DNA of 22,758 bases from an uncultured Erysipelotrichaceae bacterium (GTDB taxonomy: Bacteria > Bacillota_I > Bacilli_A > RFN20 > CAG-288): NCBI GenBank assembly GCA_902771745.1, contig CACXYG010000005.1:1-22758 (forward strand), given 5' to 3'. The first letter of the stretch is position 1. Every line of letters begins with the position of its first letter. Below, one piece after another: positions 16,258-22,758 of the stretch. The translations under genes and the position numbers were made by a program. The notes under the pieces are model-generated. The model was not told the DNA's origin. It saw only the letters and a program-made list of their open reading frames with translations, and did no database searches.

Positions 16258-17235
16258 TTAATCCTTATACATATTGGAGGTAACAGAGATAGAGGTATCG
16301 TGGTTGATGGAATCAATGATAGCAGCAATATGTGGAGCAAGAGAGATGACCTGAACTCTGATGTCCTTGTTGTCGACAAAACGACGATCAAGAGGAATAG
16401 AGTCAGTGACAATAAGCTTATCCAAGACGTGAGAAGTGGTAAGTCTTTCATAAGCTGGATCAGATAAGACTGGATGAACAGCGCACATCATAACTCTCTT
16501 AGCACCATTGGCCTTTAAGGCGTTGGCAGCAGCAACGACAGTACCAGCAGTATCGATCATATCGTCGATAAGGACACAATCCTTACCATCGACACCACCG
16601 ATGATGTTCATGACTTCTGGCTGATACTTGTTGTTTCTTCTCTTATCGATGATGGCAAGAGGAGCATTGAGCTTTTCAGCAACCTTTCTGGCTCTGTTGA
16701 CACCGCCGTGATCAGGAGAAACGATAACGACGTTTTCCTTATCGATTTCAGGATCATTATATAAGACATGACCGATGAGCGGGATAGCAGATAAATCATC
16801 TTCCAAACAGGAGAAGAAACCCTGTTCCTGAGATGCATGTAAATCAAAAGTGACGACTCTGTCGGCACCAGCGGTAACCAATAAATCAGCAACTAACTTC
16901 GCAGTGATTGGTTCACGTGGCTTAGACTTTCTATCCTGTCTGGCATAACCAAAGTAAGGAATGATAACGTTGATTTCACCAGCAGAAGCTCTTCTTAAGG
17001 AATCAATGAAGACCAAGACCTCCATCAAATTGTCATTAACTGGCGGACAAGTAGACTGAATAATGAAGCACTGTTTACCACGAACGGTATTGTTCGGACT
17101 GGCTAAGACTTCTTTAGACGGAAAACGGTTCAGATAGACATCACCCAATTTCGTATTTAAAATTTCAGCGACAGATTTGGCGAGATCAGGGTTGGCAGAC
17201 AAGGAAAAGACAACGGCATTATCTTCGATCTTCAT
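16258..17235 (-). CDS. prs: Ribose-phosphate pyrophosphokinase
   Basis: This 325-residue cytosolic enzyme makes PRPP from ribose 5-phosphate and ATP, for purine, pyrimidine, His, Trp and NAD synthesis. Class I motifs are present: LNRFPSKEV (36-44), IIPYFGYARQDRK (91-103), TFDLHASQEQGFF (129-141), the catalytic loop DKRR (197-200) and the PRPP-binding loop VLIDDMIDTAGT (221-232). AGGAGG lies 7 nt before the ATG. It is a single-gene unit with its own terminator. A TAGAAT -10 (17266-17261) and a TCTAAGCGCTTTAA site (17301-17314, 12 of 14 cre positions) lie upstream. Confidence 0.96.
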   Translation of the reverse strand: MKIEDNAVVFSLSANPDLAKSVAEILNTKLGDVYLNRFPSKEVLASPNNTVRGKQCFIIQSTCPPVNDNLMEVLVFIDSLRRASAGEINVIIPYFGYARQDRKSKPREPITAKLVADLLVTAGADRVVTFDLHASQEQGFFSCLEDDLSAIPLIGHVLYNDPEIDKENVVIVSPDHGGVNRARKVAEKLNAPLAIIDKRRNNKYQPEVMNIIGGVDGKDCVLIDDMIDTAGTVVAAANALKANGAKRVMMCAVHPVLSDPAYERLTTSHVLDKLIVTDSIPLDRRFVDNKDIRVQVISLAPHIAAIIDSINHDTSISVTSNMYKD

Positions 17236-17378
17236 ATGTTTCCTCCTAATAACGTGTACTATTCTACTACTTTATTAAGAATAATACTTCCCTTTTTTCA
17301 TCTAAGCGCTTTAATAGAAAATTTCACTCTATTTTACCTGATTTTCACATGAATGAAGCAAGACTATTTTTTATAAAA

Positions 17379-17403
17379 TAGGAGTGCATTAAATGCACTC
17401 CTA
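17379..17403 (-). terminator. Terminator of the SDR gene
   Basis: A 10-bp perfect stem (TAGGAGTGCA / TGCACTCCTA) with a 5-nt loop is followed on the minus strand by TTTTATAAAAAA. It lies 19 bp after the SDR stop. Confidence 0.8.
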
Positions 17404-17422
17404 TACACTTGCGATAAAAAGT

Positions 17423-18214
17423 TTAGATGCAGGTATAGCCGCCATCGACAGCGATGATCTGGCCAGTGACATAGCTGGATTCTTCGGCACCGAGGAAAAC
17501 AGCAGCAGAATTCAATTCGCCTGGTTTACCATATCTCTGCATTGGAACAGACTGGTGAGCGAAGGCCTGGAAGAATTCAGAGTCAAGAGTCTGCTGAGTT
17601 AATTCAGTGTAGAAGTAACCTGGGCAGATAGCATTGACAGTGATTGGCATGCCGGTATGAGCTAATTCAGCGGCTAAGCCACGGGTGAAGTTAACAACAG
17701 CACCCTTGGAGGTGTGATAAGCGATGGTTGGGATAGCAGTGTTACCAACTAAGCCATAGATAGAAGCGATGTTGATGATACGACCGAACTTCTGAGCACC
17801 AGTGCCGATAGCATCCTTCATGAGGTTACCGAAGGCCTTGGAAAGCTTGAAGATAGAAGTTAAGTCTAACTTGAGAGTGAATTCCCAATCTTCTGGATTG
17901 TAATCAAGAGCTGGAGTACCAGTACCCTTTTCACCACCAGCGCAGTTGACTAAGACTTCAGCCTTGCCGAACTTAGCTTTGACAGCTTCAACAGCAGCGG
18001 CGATAGAAGCATCGTCAGTGACATCGCACTTGACTGGTAAGACTTCGATACCATTCTTAGCAGATAATTCAGCAGCTAAGGCTTCAAGTCTTTCGACTCT
18101 TCTGGCTAATAAGACGAGGTTAGCACCCTGTTCGGCGAAACCTTCAGCCATCTGTTTGCCTAAGCCGGAAGAAGCACCGGTAACAACAACAACTTTACCT
18201 TTATAATTGAACAT
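17423..18214 (-). CDS. SDR family NAD(P)-dependent oxidoreductase
   Basis: This 263-residue classical short-chain dehydrogenase/reductase has a Rossmann-fold nucleotide loop TGASSGLG (12-19), CDVTD (63-67) and VNCAG (89-93, in place of NNAG). The catalytic triad is Ser151, Tyr166 and Lys170 (YHTSK). An Arg pair after the second strand (ARRVERL, 38-44) suggests NADP(H) preference. The overall pattern resembles gluconate 5-dehydrogenase-like SDRs, but the substrate cannot be fixed. An AAGGGGGTC ribosome site and a near-consensus promoter stand upstream, which suggests high expression. It is monocistronic, bounded by its own promoter and terminator. Confidence 0.88.
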   Translation of the reverse strand: MFNYKGKVVVVTGASSGLGKQMAEGFAEQGANLVLLARRVERLEALAAELSAKNGIEVLPVKCDVTDDASIAAAVEAVKAKFGKAEVLVNCAGGEKGTGTPALDYNPEDWEFTLKLDLTSIFKLSKAFGNLMKDAIGTGAQKFGRIINIASIYGLVGNTAIPTIAYHTSKGAVVNFTRGLAAELAHTGMPITVNAICPGYFYTELTQQTLDSEFFQAFAHQSVPMQRYGKPGELNSAAVFLGAEESSYVTGQIIAVDGGYTCI

Positions 18215-18247
18215 TAATTTTGACCCCCTTTTGGTCTATCGCATAAG

Positions 18248-18276
18248 ATTATATAGTTAAATTAAAGGGCTTTCAA
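18248..18276 (-). promoter_or_regulatory. Strong sigma-A promoter of the SDR gene
   Basis: Reading leftward, TTGAAA (18276-18271), a 17-nt spacer and a perfect TATAAT (18253-18248) precede the SDR start at 18214. Confidence 0.7.
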
Positions 18277-18442
18277 CAAACAAAAAAATTCTTTTTTGGC
18301 TTTTGCACGTTTTTTGCGCACTTTTGTAAATACTCATGTATACATTTGTAAAAAATGCGCAGCGATGATACTTTTTACCTAATTTTGTAACTTTTAATAT
18401 ATGCGATTTTTTTTGAAGTTTTTTTCTCATTCAAATTATTTT

Positions 18443-18474
18443 TCAAAAAAAATCCGAGGAATTTTCCTCGGATT
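18443..18474 (-). terminator. Terminator of ispE
   Basis: AATCCGAGG (18451-18459) pairs with CCTCGGATT (18466-18474). On the minus strand it is followed by a run of eight Ts. It starts 4 bp after the ispE stop. The stretch from here to the SDR promoter is AT-rich with no gene. Confidence 0.85.
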
Positions 18475-18478
18475 GAAT

Positions 18479-19354
18479 TTATAAAGCGAATTCAGTCAGA
18501 TAACACTCATAATCCTGCTTCTCAAAGATGGATTTTGCGCGTTCGAGAAGTTTTTTATCTTTGTGAAGAGCAAAGCAGGCAGAACCTGTACCAGACATAC
18601 CCGATAAGACAAGACCCATGGTATTCATCTTATCTAAAAGGTCCTGAATCAAAGGTAAGGCTTTGATGGCAGGAATCGATAAGACGTTGATCAAGTTTTC
18701 CTTGATACCTTTCTCATCATCAATTTCCAGAGCCTTGATCAGGGCTTTGATATCTGGATGTTTGATTTCCCCTTCGATCAGATCATAAGCGTCATAGACA
18801 GACTTGGTCGATAAACCGATGTTCGGTTTGACGATCAAGCAGTGGTATGGGCATTTGACCTTGATCTGAGATAACTTTTCACCACGGCCTTCCACTCTGG
18901 CTGGTTTATCATATAGACAAAATGGAACATCGCTGCCGATGGTCAAAGCGAGTTCATGTTCAATTCTATCTTTATCTTCTGGAGAGTCATGCATGTAGTT
19001 ATCCAAGGCTTTGATGACAGCTGCTGCATCTGCGCTTCCTCCACCAAGACCAGCCTGGACTGGGATTCTTTTATGAATCATCATACGAAAATCACCGTTG
19101 ACACGGAAATTTTCACGCATAGCGTTTAAAGCCTTATAGGCAAGATTCGATTCATCGCAGACGATGGTTGGATCATCACAATAGAGATAGGTATCTAAGT
19201 GAGCGTTGGCTGGGAAAGGTGTAATCTCTACAGAATCATGTAATTTTAATGGGATGGTAATCATATCAATTTCATGATAACCGTCTTCTCTTTTTCCTAA
19301 GACATCAATGGCAAGGTTAATTTTAGCTAGGGCTTTTACAACGATAGTGTTCAT
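18479..19354 (-). CDS. ispE: 4-diphosphocytidyl-2-C-methyl-D-erythritol kinase
   Basis: This 291-residue GHMP-family kinase is the ATP-dependent fourth step of the MEP isoprenoid pathway. Visible motifs are ALAKINLAIDVLG (8-20, catalytic Lys11), DGYHEIDMI (24-32), the glycine-rich ATP loop PVQAGLGGGSADAA (98-111), TIGSDVPF (138-145, catalytic Asp142) and SGMSGTGSACF near the C-terminus. There is no Shine-Dalgarno. The ATG overlaps the stop of a 19-codon upstream ORF, and TATAAC ends 9 nt before the ATG. So either coupling to that ORF or a near-leaderless start is likely. Other MEP genes are not in the window. Confidence 0.94.
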   Translation of the reverse strand: MNTIVVKALAKINLAIDVLGKREDGYHEIDMITIPLKLHDSVEITPFPANAHLDTYLYCDDPTIVCDESNLAYKALNAMRENFRVNGDFRMMIHKRIPVQAGLGGGSADAAAVIKALDNYMHDSPEDKDRIEHELALTIGSDVPFCLYDKPARVEGRGEKLSQIKVKCPYHCLIVKPNIGLSTKSVYDAYDLIEGEIKHPDIKALIKALEIDDEKGIKENLINVLSIPAIKALPLIQDLLDKMNTMGLVLSGMSGTGSACFALHKDKKLLERAKSIFEKQDYECYLTEFAL

Positions 19355-19410
19355 AAAATAATGGTTATACTTTCTATTATCTGAATAACGTCACCGATAT
19401 TATACTTCAT
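19351..19410 (-). other. Possible 19-codon leader ORF overlapping ispE start
   Basis: On the minus strand an ATG at 19410 opens a 19-codon frame beginning MKYNIGDVIQ. Its TGA overlaps the ispE ATG (ATGA). The ribosome site before it is weak (GGCAGC). The first ten residues resemble, from memory, the N-terminus of the small DUF951 proteins, so it may be a remnant of such a gene or chance. It shares DNA with a TATAAT (19404-19399). Confidence 0.25.
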
Positions 19411-19474
19411 TTGCTGCCAGTTAAAAGTAGGAAAAGTATTTTCTTCTTTTTCTAAAAGAAGGTAAACTAATAGC

Positions 19475-20035
19475 ATGGAGAAAAGACTCACTCGTGATGA
19501 ACTGTTAAACTCCTTTCTCAGAAAGGCGGAAAACCCGTTCACTACCATGGAACAGAAAAACGACATCAGACGTATTCTGATGGAGAGTAATACCATGCGT
19601 GGTATGAACCACCTTTTTTTGGTGAAGTGTTATTTTGATGAAGAGCAACCATTGTTCCACATCTCTAAAAAGGAAGCTATCCGTCAGGCTAAGCTTGCTT
19701 ACAGAGAGAATAACCGTGGCGCCTTCTATTATCTTTATCTCCTATTAAAAGATTCTGATCCCGTCAAAGCGAGAAACTATCTCAACCTTGCTTGTGCTTG
19801 TGGTAATCCCAAAGCCTACTTAGAAAAAGGAAGACTACAACATCGTGGTATCCTTTTTGAGAAGAATGAAAAAGAGGCCTTCAAGAATTATCATATCGCC
19901 GCTTTATGCTCTTTAGCAGATGGCTATTATGGTATGCTTCTTTTGGCTAGTGAACTAGGTGATATCACCCTAGCCAGACATGTCTATGAAGAAGCAAATA
20001 AAAACGGTATTTCCCTACCAGGAGTTGTAGAATGA
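19475..20035 (+). CDS. Small Sel1/TPR-like repeat protein
   Basis: This 186-residue soluble protein has no signal peptide. The N-terminal ~60 residues are charged and helical. The rest is made of helix pairs with Sel1/TPR-like spacing. The clearest are near 100-150: NLACACGNPKAYLEKGRLQHRG is the turn region (cut here to its boundaries), followed by a second unit with AFKNYHIAALCSLADGYYG and LLLASELGD. Such repeats act in protein binding, and no partner is known. An AAGAAGGT site lies about 10 nt before the ATG. Its stop overlaps the thiN start by ATGA, so the two are translationally coupled. The specific function is unknown. Confidence 0.75.
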   Translation: MEKRLTRDELLNSFLRKAENPFTTMEQKNDIRRILMESNTMRGMNHLFLVKCYFDEEQPLFHISKKEAIRQAKLAYRENNRGAFYYLYLLLKDSDPVKARNYLNLACACGNPKAYLEKGRLQHRGILFEKNEKEAFKNYHIAALCSLADGYYGMLLLASELGDITLARHVYEEANKNGISLPGVVE

Positions 20036-20676
20036 AAAAAGTCATTTTGGTTGGTGCTTCACCCCTTATGGATACCTCCTTTCTACAAGAGAAAAAAGAG
20101 GATACTTTTTATGTCGCTTGTGATGGCGGATATCAAGTCTATCTAAAAGAGAAGAGAGAACCAGATCTCTTTGTCGGTGACTTTGACACCCTTCCTGAGA
20201 AGGTGATTTCTCATCCAAAAGAGATGATCAGACTCTCGACCATCAAGGATGATACCGACACCATGTTTGCTATCAAGACCTGTTTAAAAAGAGGGTATGA
20301 CACCTTCTATCTATATGGGTGTCTGGGTGGTAAAATCGAGCACACTTTAGCTAACATTCAAACCCTAAAATTCCTCTGCGAAAATAAGGCCAGAGGATAC
20401 CTCATTGACAAAGAAAATAATCTGGTTCTTTTCCTTCTTCATAATGAGTCAATCACCTTTAAAAAATCAGCGGGCATGATATCTGTTTTTGCACTGGATA
20501 ACACCGTCTCTGGCGTAGATGAAATCAACCTCAAATATGAATTATCCGATGCCAGTTTGACCAACGCTTTTCCGCTTGGTGTCTCTAATGAATTTCTCAA
20601 AGATAAGGTCGCGACCATCAGAGTTAAAGAGGGTCACCTTCTTGTTGTCGCACCATTAGACAGTATTGATTTATAA
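20032..20676 (+). CDS. thiN: Thiamine pyrophosphokinase
   Basis: This 214-residue cytosolic enzyme transfers pyrophosphate from ATP to thiamine to give thiamine diphosphate. Family motifs are present: ACDGG (29-33, usually ADGG), PDLFVGDFDT (44-53), KDDTDTMFA (72-80) and GCLGGKIEHTLANI (96-109). The last replaces the usual GGRxDHxxxN with Lys and Glu. SNEF near the C-terminus is also typical. AGGAG lies 7 nt before the ATG, inside the upstream gene, and the starts and stops overlap (ATGA). A hairpin follows the stop. No TPP riboswitch was seen upstream. Confidence 0.92.
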   Translation: MKKVILVGASPLMDTSFLQEKKEDTFYVACDGGYQVYLKEKREPDLFVGDFDTLPEKVISHPKEMIRLSTIKDDTDTMFAIKTCLKRGYDTFYLYGCLGGKIEHTLANIQTLKFLCENKARGYLIDKENNLVLFLLHNESITFKKSAGMISVFALDNTVSGVDEINLKYELSDASLTNAFPLGVSNEFLKDKVATIRVKEGHLLVVAPLDSIDL

Positions 20677-20685
20677 ATCGAGATT

Positions 20686-20717
20686 CGACCAGCCAGGTGC
20701 TGGTCGATTTTAATTTT
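20686..20717 (+). terminator. Terminator of thiN
   Basis: CGACCAGC (20686-20693) pairs with GCTGGTCG (20699-20706) around a 5-nt loop. It is followed by ATTTTAATTTT. It lies 9 bp after the thiN stop and insulates the origin region. Confidence 0.8.
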
Positions 20718-21282
20718 GTCTGTTTCATCAACTTCTCTTCAAGGTTACCTTTTTTAATTATTTTACTCTTGTATAATTTGTGACATTTCACCCTATTTGC
20801 AAAAGTTATCCACAAAAAATTTTTTCGGTGCCAAATTTTTATAAACATGGTTTTTCAAGACTTATTTTTTCTCGGTTGATAAGCGGAATAGACCCGTTAG
20901 TATTTTTGTGGATTATTCCCTATCATAAAATAGACTTATCCACCGCTTACCCACCAAAATAAAGTCTATCCACAGGGCGTTGATAAGTATTTTTCAGCCT
21001 GGTGAATAAGTGAGTTATCGCTCGTATTTATCGAGAAATTTCATTGTGATTTATTTTTGATTTTGTGTATAGTTATCCACATATCCACAATAGAGTTATC
21101 CACATAGTTTTTATCCACCAGTTATCCCCAAAACACGGTTGGTGGATAAGTGATTTTTCACCCCTACGAAGTAGTTGTTTTCGACCTCTCAAATTTATGT
21201 TGATAACTTTTTTCACCGCAATTTTTTCTTCCTTTATAGATGGTTCTTTTCTATAATGAAAAGGCACGCAAAGGAGATGGCT
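20718..21282. other. oriC: Replication origin region (oriC) with DnaA-box cluster
   Basis: This gene-free stretch before dnaA is rich in DnaA boxes. Perfect TTATCCACA copies are at 20806-20814, 21073-21081 and 21096-21104. Single-mismatch copies are at 20907-20915 (minus), 20936-20944, 20966-20974, 21081-21089, 21111-21119, 21122-21130 and 21141-21149 (minus). TTACCCACC at 20947-20955 has two mismatches. Six of these lie within 77 bp (21073-21149). A very AT-rich stretch at 20812-20875 beside the first perfect box is a candidate unwinding element. A TATAAT at 21252-21257 is a possible dnaA -10 close to the boxes, which would allow autoregulation. Unwinding site and promoter are inferred. Short ORFs in this region are chance. 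Confidence 0.88.
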
Positions 21283-22650
21283 ATGAGAGAAACCAATAAA
21301 GAACGCCAGATCAATGATATATTCGATAAGCTATTAGAACGTCTCAGAAATGAATTGAACTCCACTCTTTTCGATACCTTCTTTTCCGGAGATTCCTGTG
21401 AGCTGAAATCCATCGAAGGTGATAAAGCCACCTTCGTTTGTGACACCTCATCTAACGCCGCCATCATGCGTTCTTCCTTACAGACAAATATCACCAGAAT
21501 CCTATCCGAATTATTAGAGACAAATATCACGGTTGAGTTCACTGATCGTAAGAGTTATATCAAGAAATCCAAGCTGGTCGAGAGAGCCAATTCCTCCTTC
21601 TTCCAGAACTCTTATTTACAGCCGCAATACACCTTTGAAAACTTCGTCGTTGGACCTTATAACAGAGACGCTTTTTTAGCCAGTATGTATGCGGTGGAAA
21701 CCCCTGGTAAAAGCAACCCTATTTTCCTATATTCCAAATCCGGTTTAGGTAAGACGCATCTCCTTCAGGCTATCGGTAACGCCTACTCCTTAAAGCATCC
21801 GGAAGCCAAGGTCTTATACATCACCAGTGATGACTTCATCACCGAGTTCGTCAAATTCTCTTTAGGTAATAAGGATTCCGAAAGTTTAAAAGATTTCTTC
21901 ACCACGATCGATTTATTAGTGGTCGATGATATTCAGTTCTTAGCCAAACGTGAAGGCTCGCAGATGATGTTCTTCAACGTCTTCAATCTGTTAGTCAGCC
22001 GAGGAAAACAAATCGTCTTGACCAGCGATAGAAGCCCCTCTGAATTAAAAGATCTTCCTGACCGTTTGGTCTCCCGTTTTGCCGGCGGTTTATCCATCTC
22101 GATTTCTAATCCAAATAAAGAGACATTGATTGAAATCCTGAAGCTGAAAATTCGTAACTCCTCTTTAAGCGTCGATATCTTTGATAAAGACGTTTTGGAA
22201 TATCTTGCCTTCAATTATGGAAAGAATGTCCGTGAACTAGAAGGCTCCTATAACAATCTTCTTTTTGCTATCACTACTCATAAGCCGACTGGTAATATCA
22301 CATTGGAATTTACCAAATCCGTCTTTGAAGTCGATGAGAAGAGAAGAGCCAAGTCCGGTAAAGTCGATGTCTCCTTGATCATCCGTATCGTCGCGGAATA
22401 CTACAACATGACCGAAGCCCAGTTAAAGAGCAAGGTCAGAACCTCTCAGATTGCTCTAGCCAGACAGATTGCCATGTATCTCTGTCGCAACATGCTCAAT
22501 ACCCCATACCAGGAAATCGGTCGCCAGTTTGGTAAAGACCACACCACGGTCTTGGCTAACGTCAACAAGATTCAAAACAATTTGAAAACCGATGTCGCTT
22601 TAAAGAAAGCCATCGATGATCTCTCCAATAAGATCAAAGCATCTAAATAA
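21283..22650 (+). CDS. dnaA: Chromosomal replication initiator protein DnaA
   Basis: This 455-residue initiator binds DnaA boxes and unwinds oriC. Domain I (~1-90) has the N-terminal helices, and domain II is a short linker. Domain III is the AAA+ ATPase: Walker A SKSGLGKT (151-158), Walker B LLVVDD (211-216), sensor 1 LTSDR (246-250), arginine-finger box DRLVSRF (260-266), sensor 2 NVRELEG (315-321). Domain IV has the DNA-binding helix-turn-helix with FGKDHTTV (416-423). Walker A lacks its first Gly, and the domain IV signature is one residue shorter than the common FGGRDHTTV. ATG at 21283 is chosen because AAGGAG (21271-21276) is 6 nt before it. ATG 21277 abuts that site and ATG 21256 overlaps a TATAAT. 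Confidence 0.96.
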   Translation: MRETNKERQINDIFDKLLERLRNELNSTLFDTFFSGDSCELKSIEGDKATFVCDTSSNAAIMRSSLQTNITRILSELLETNITVEFTDRKSYIKKSKLVERANSSFFQNSYLQPQYTFENFVVGPYNRDAFLASMYAVETPGKSNPIFLYSKSGLGKTHLLQAIGNAYSLKHPEAKVLYITSDDFITEFVKFSLGNKDSESLKDFFTTIDLLVVDDIQFLAKREGSQMMFFNVFNLLVSRGKQIVLTSDRSPSELKDLPDRLVSRFAGGLSISISNPNKETLIEILKLKIRNSSLSVDIFDKDVLEYLAFNYGKNVRELEGSYNNLLFAITTHKPTGNITLEFTKSVFEVDEKRRAKSGKVDVSLIIRIVAEYYNMTEAQLKSKVRTSQIALARQIAMYLCRNMLNTPYQEIGRQFGKDHTTVLANVNKIQNNLKTDVALKKAIDDLSNKIKASK

Positions 22651-22658
22651 GTGATTCA

Positions 22659-22711
22659 GGGGGCTGTTGAAAAACCTACATTCTAAATGTGGGTTGGACA
22701 ACGCCCTTTTT
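22659..22711 (+). terminator. Terminator of dnaA
   Basis: The outer stem GGGC-GTTG pairs with CAAC-GCCC (22661-22669 with 22699-22706, one bulged T). The inner stem CCTACATT pairs with AATGTGGG (22675-22682 with 22686-22693, one wobble). TTTTT follows. It begins 9 bp after the dnaA stop. Confidence 0.8.
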
Positions 22712-22718
22712 CCATAAC

Positions 22719-22753
22719 AAAAAGACCTAATTCGTTGAGAATCAGGTCTTTTT
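22719..22753. terminator. Second, symmetric terminator after dnaA
   Basis: AAAAAGACCT...TTC pairs with GAA...AGGTCTTTTT, with one internal mismatch and a 5-nt loop. A-run and T-run flanks make it usable from either side. It probably serves a convergent gene beyond the window end. Confidence 0.7.
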
Positions 22754-22758
22754 AGGTA

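Noticed and set aside
19351..19596. 81-codon minus-strand frame upstream of ispE
   Set aside because: It runs antisense through the start of the Sel1-like gene. Only its last 19 codons are worth considering, and those are reported separately.
20780..21267. Several 60-70 codon frames within the origin region
   Set aside because: They are made of DnaA boxes and AT-rich DNA, lack ribosome sites and look unlike protein.
21175..21282. Longer N-terminus for DnaA (start at 21175, 21256 or 21277)
   Set aside because: AAGGAG at 21271-21276 positions the ATG at 21283. The upstream starts overlap the promoter or ribosome site and add residues unlike DnaA.
1..22758. CRISPR arrays, insertion sequences, tRNA or rRNA genes
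   Set aside because: No regularly spaced repeats, transposase-like frames, cloverleaf signatures or rRNA segments were seen on reading both strands.

Overview
The window looks like a chromosomal segment around the replication origin of a low-to-moderate GC Firmicute (Bacillota), probably from the Erysipelotrichia or a neighbouring Bacilli lineage. The reasons are AT-rich intergenic DNA, strong AGGAGG-type ribosome binding sites, CcpA-like (cre) sites, RNase M5, a DnaA-box-rich region just before dnaA, and lipoprotein and GH36/GPH genes typical of gut Firmicutes. The genus call is inference only. No rRNA, tRNA, insertion sequence, prophage or CRISPR array was found.

Left part (1-8635): the C-terminal end of an MFS transporter and a glycerophosphodiester phosphodiesterase run rightwards. 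Two leftward units of sugar and nucleoside use follow. The first (8384 to 4296) is a GPH-family sugar:cation symporter and a GH36 alpha-galactosidase. The second (4144 to 1178) is an unrecognised protein, a galactose mutarotase and pseudouridine-5'-phosphate glycosidase (psuG). Both units have a recognisable promoter and a cre/LacI-family-like operator. A simple reading is that alpha-galactosides are imported intact, cleaved in the cytosol, and the released galactose is mutarotated, with catabolite control over both units.

Middle (8636-12170): a compact, partly overlapping housekeeping operon, mnmE-tatD-rnmV-rsmA (tRNA modification, DNase, 5S rRNA maturation, 16S rRNA dimethylation). It ends at a UUCG-capped terminator and appears to start from a leaderless transcript. 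Next come a surface lipoprotein with Ig-like repeats and an M6-type HExxH metalloprotease domain, then the convergent pair CPBP protease-lgt. Lgt would lipidate proteins such as that lipoprotein.

Right part (16213-22758): prs, an SDR dehydrogenase and ispE each stand as single leftward genes, each with its own terminator. A small Sel1-like repeat gene is translationally coupled to thiN (thiamine pyrophosphokinase). A 606-bp gene-free region holds about ten DnaA-box-like 9-mers (oriC), followed by dnaA. After dnaA there are two back-to-back hairpins instead of an immediate dnaN.

I do not see a clear new multi-gene defence or mobile system. The observations most worth following are: a DnaA whose Walker A motif has lost its first glycine and whose DNA-binding signature is one residue short; the apparently leaderless mnmE; the break of the dnaA-dnaN unit; a 19-codon ORF overlapping the ispE start; the unknown gene heading the galM-psuG operon; and the operator architecture of the galactoside genes.
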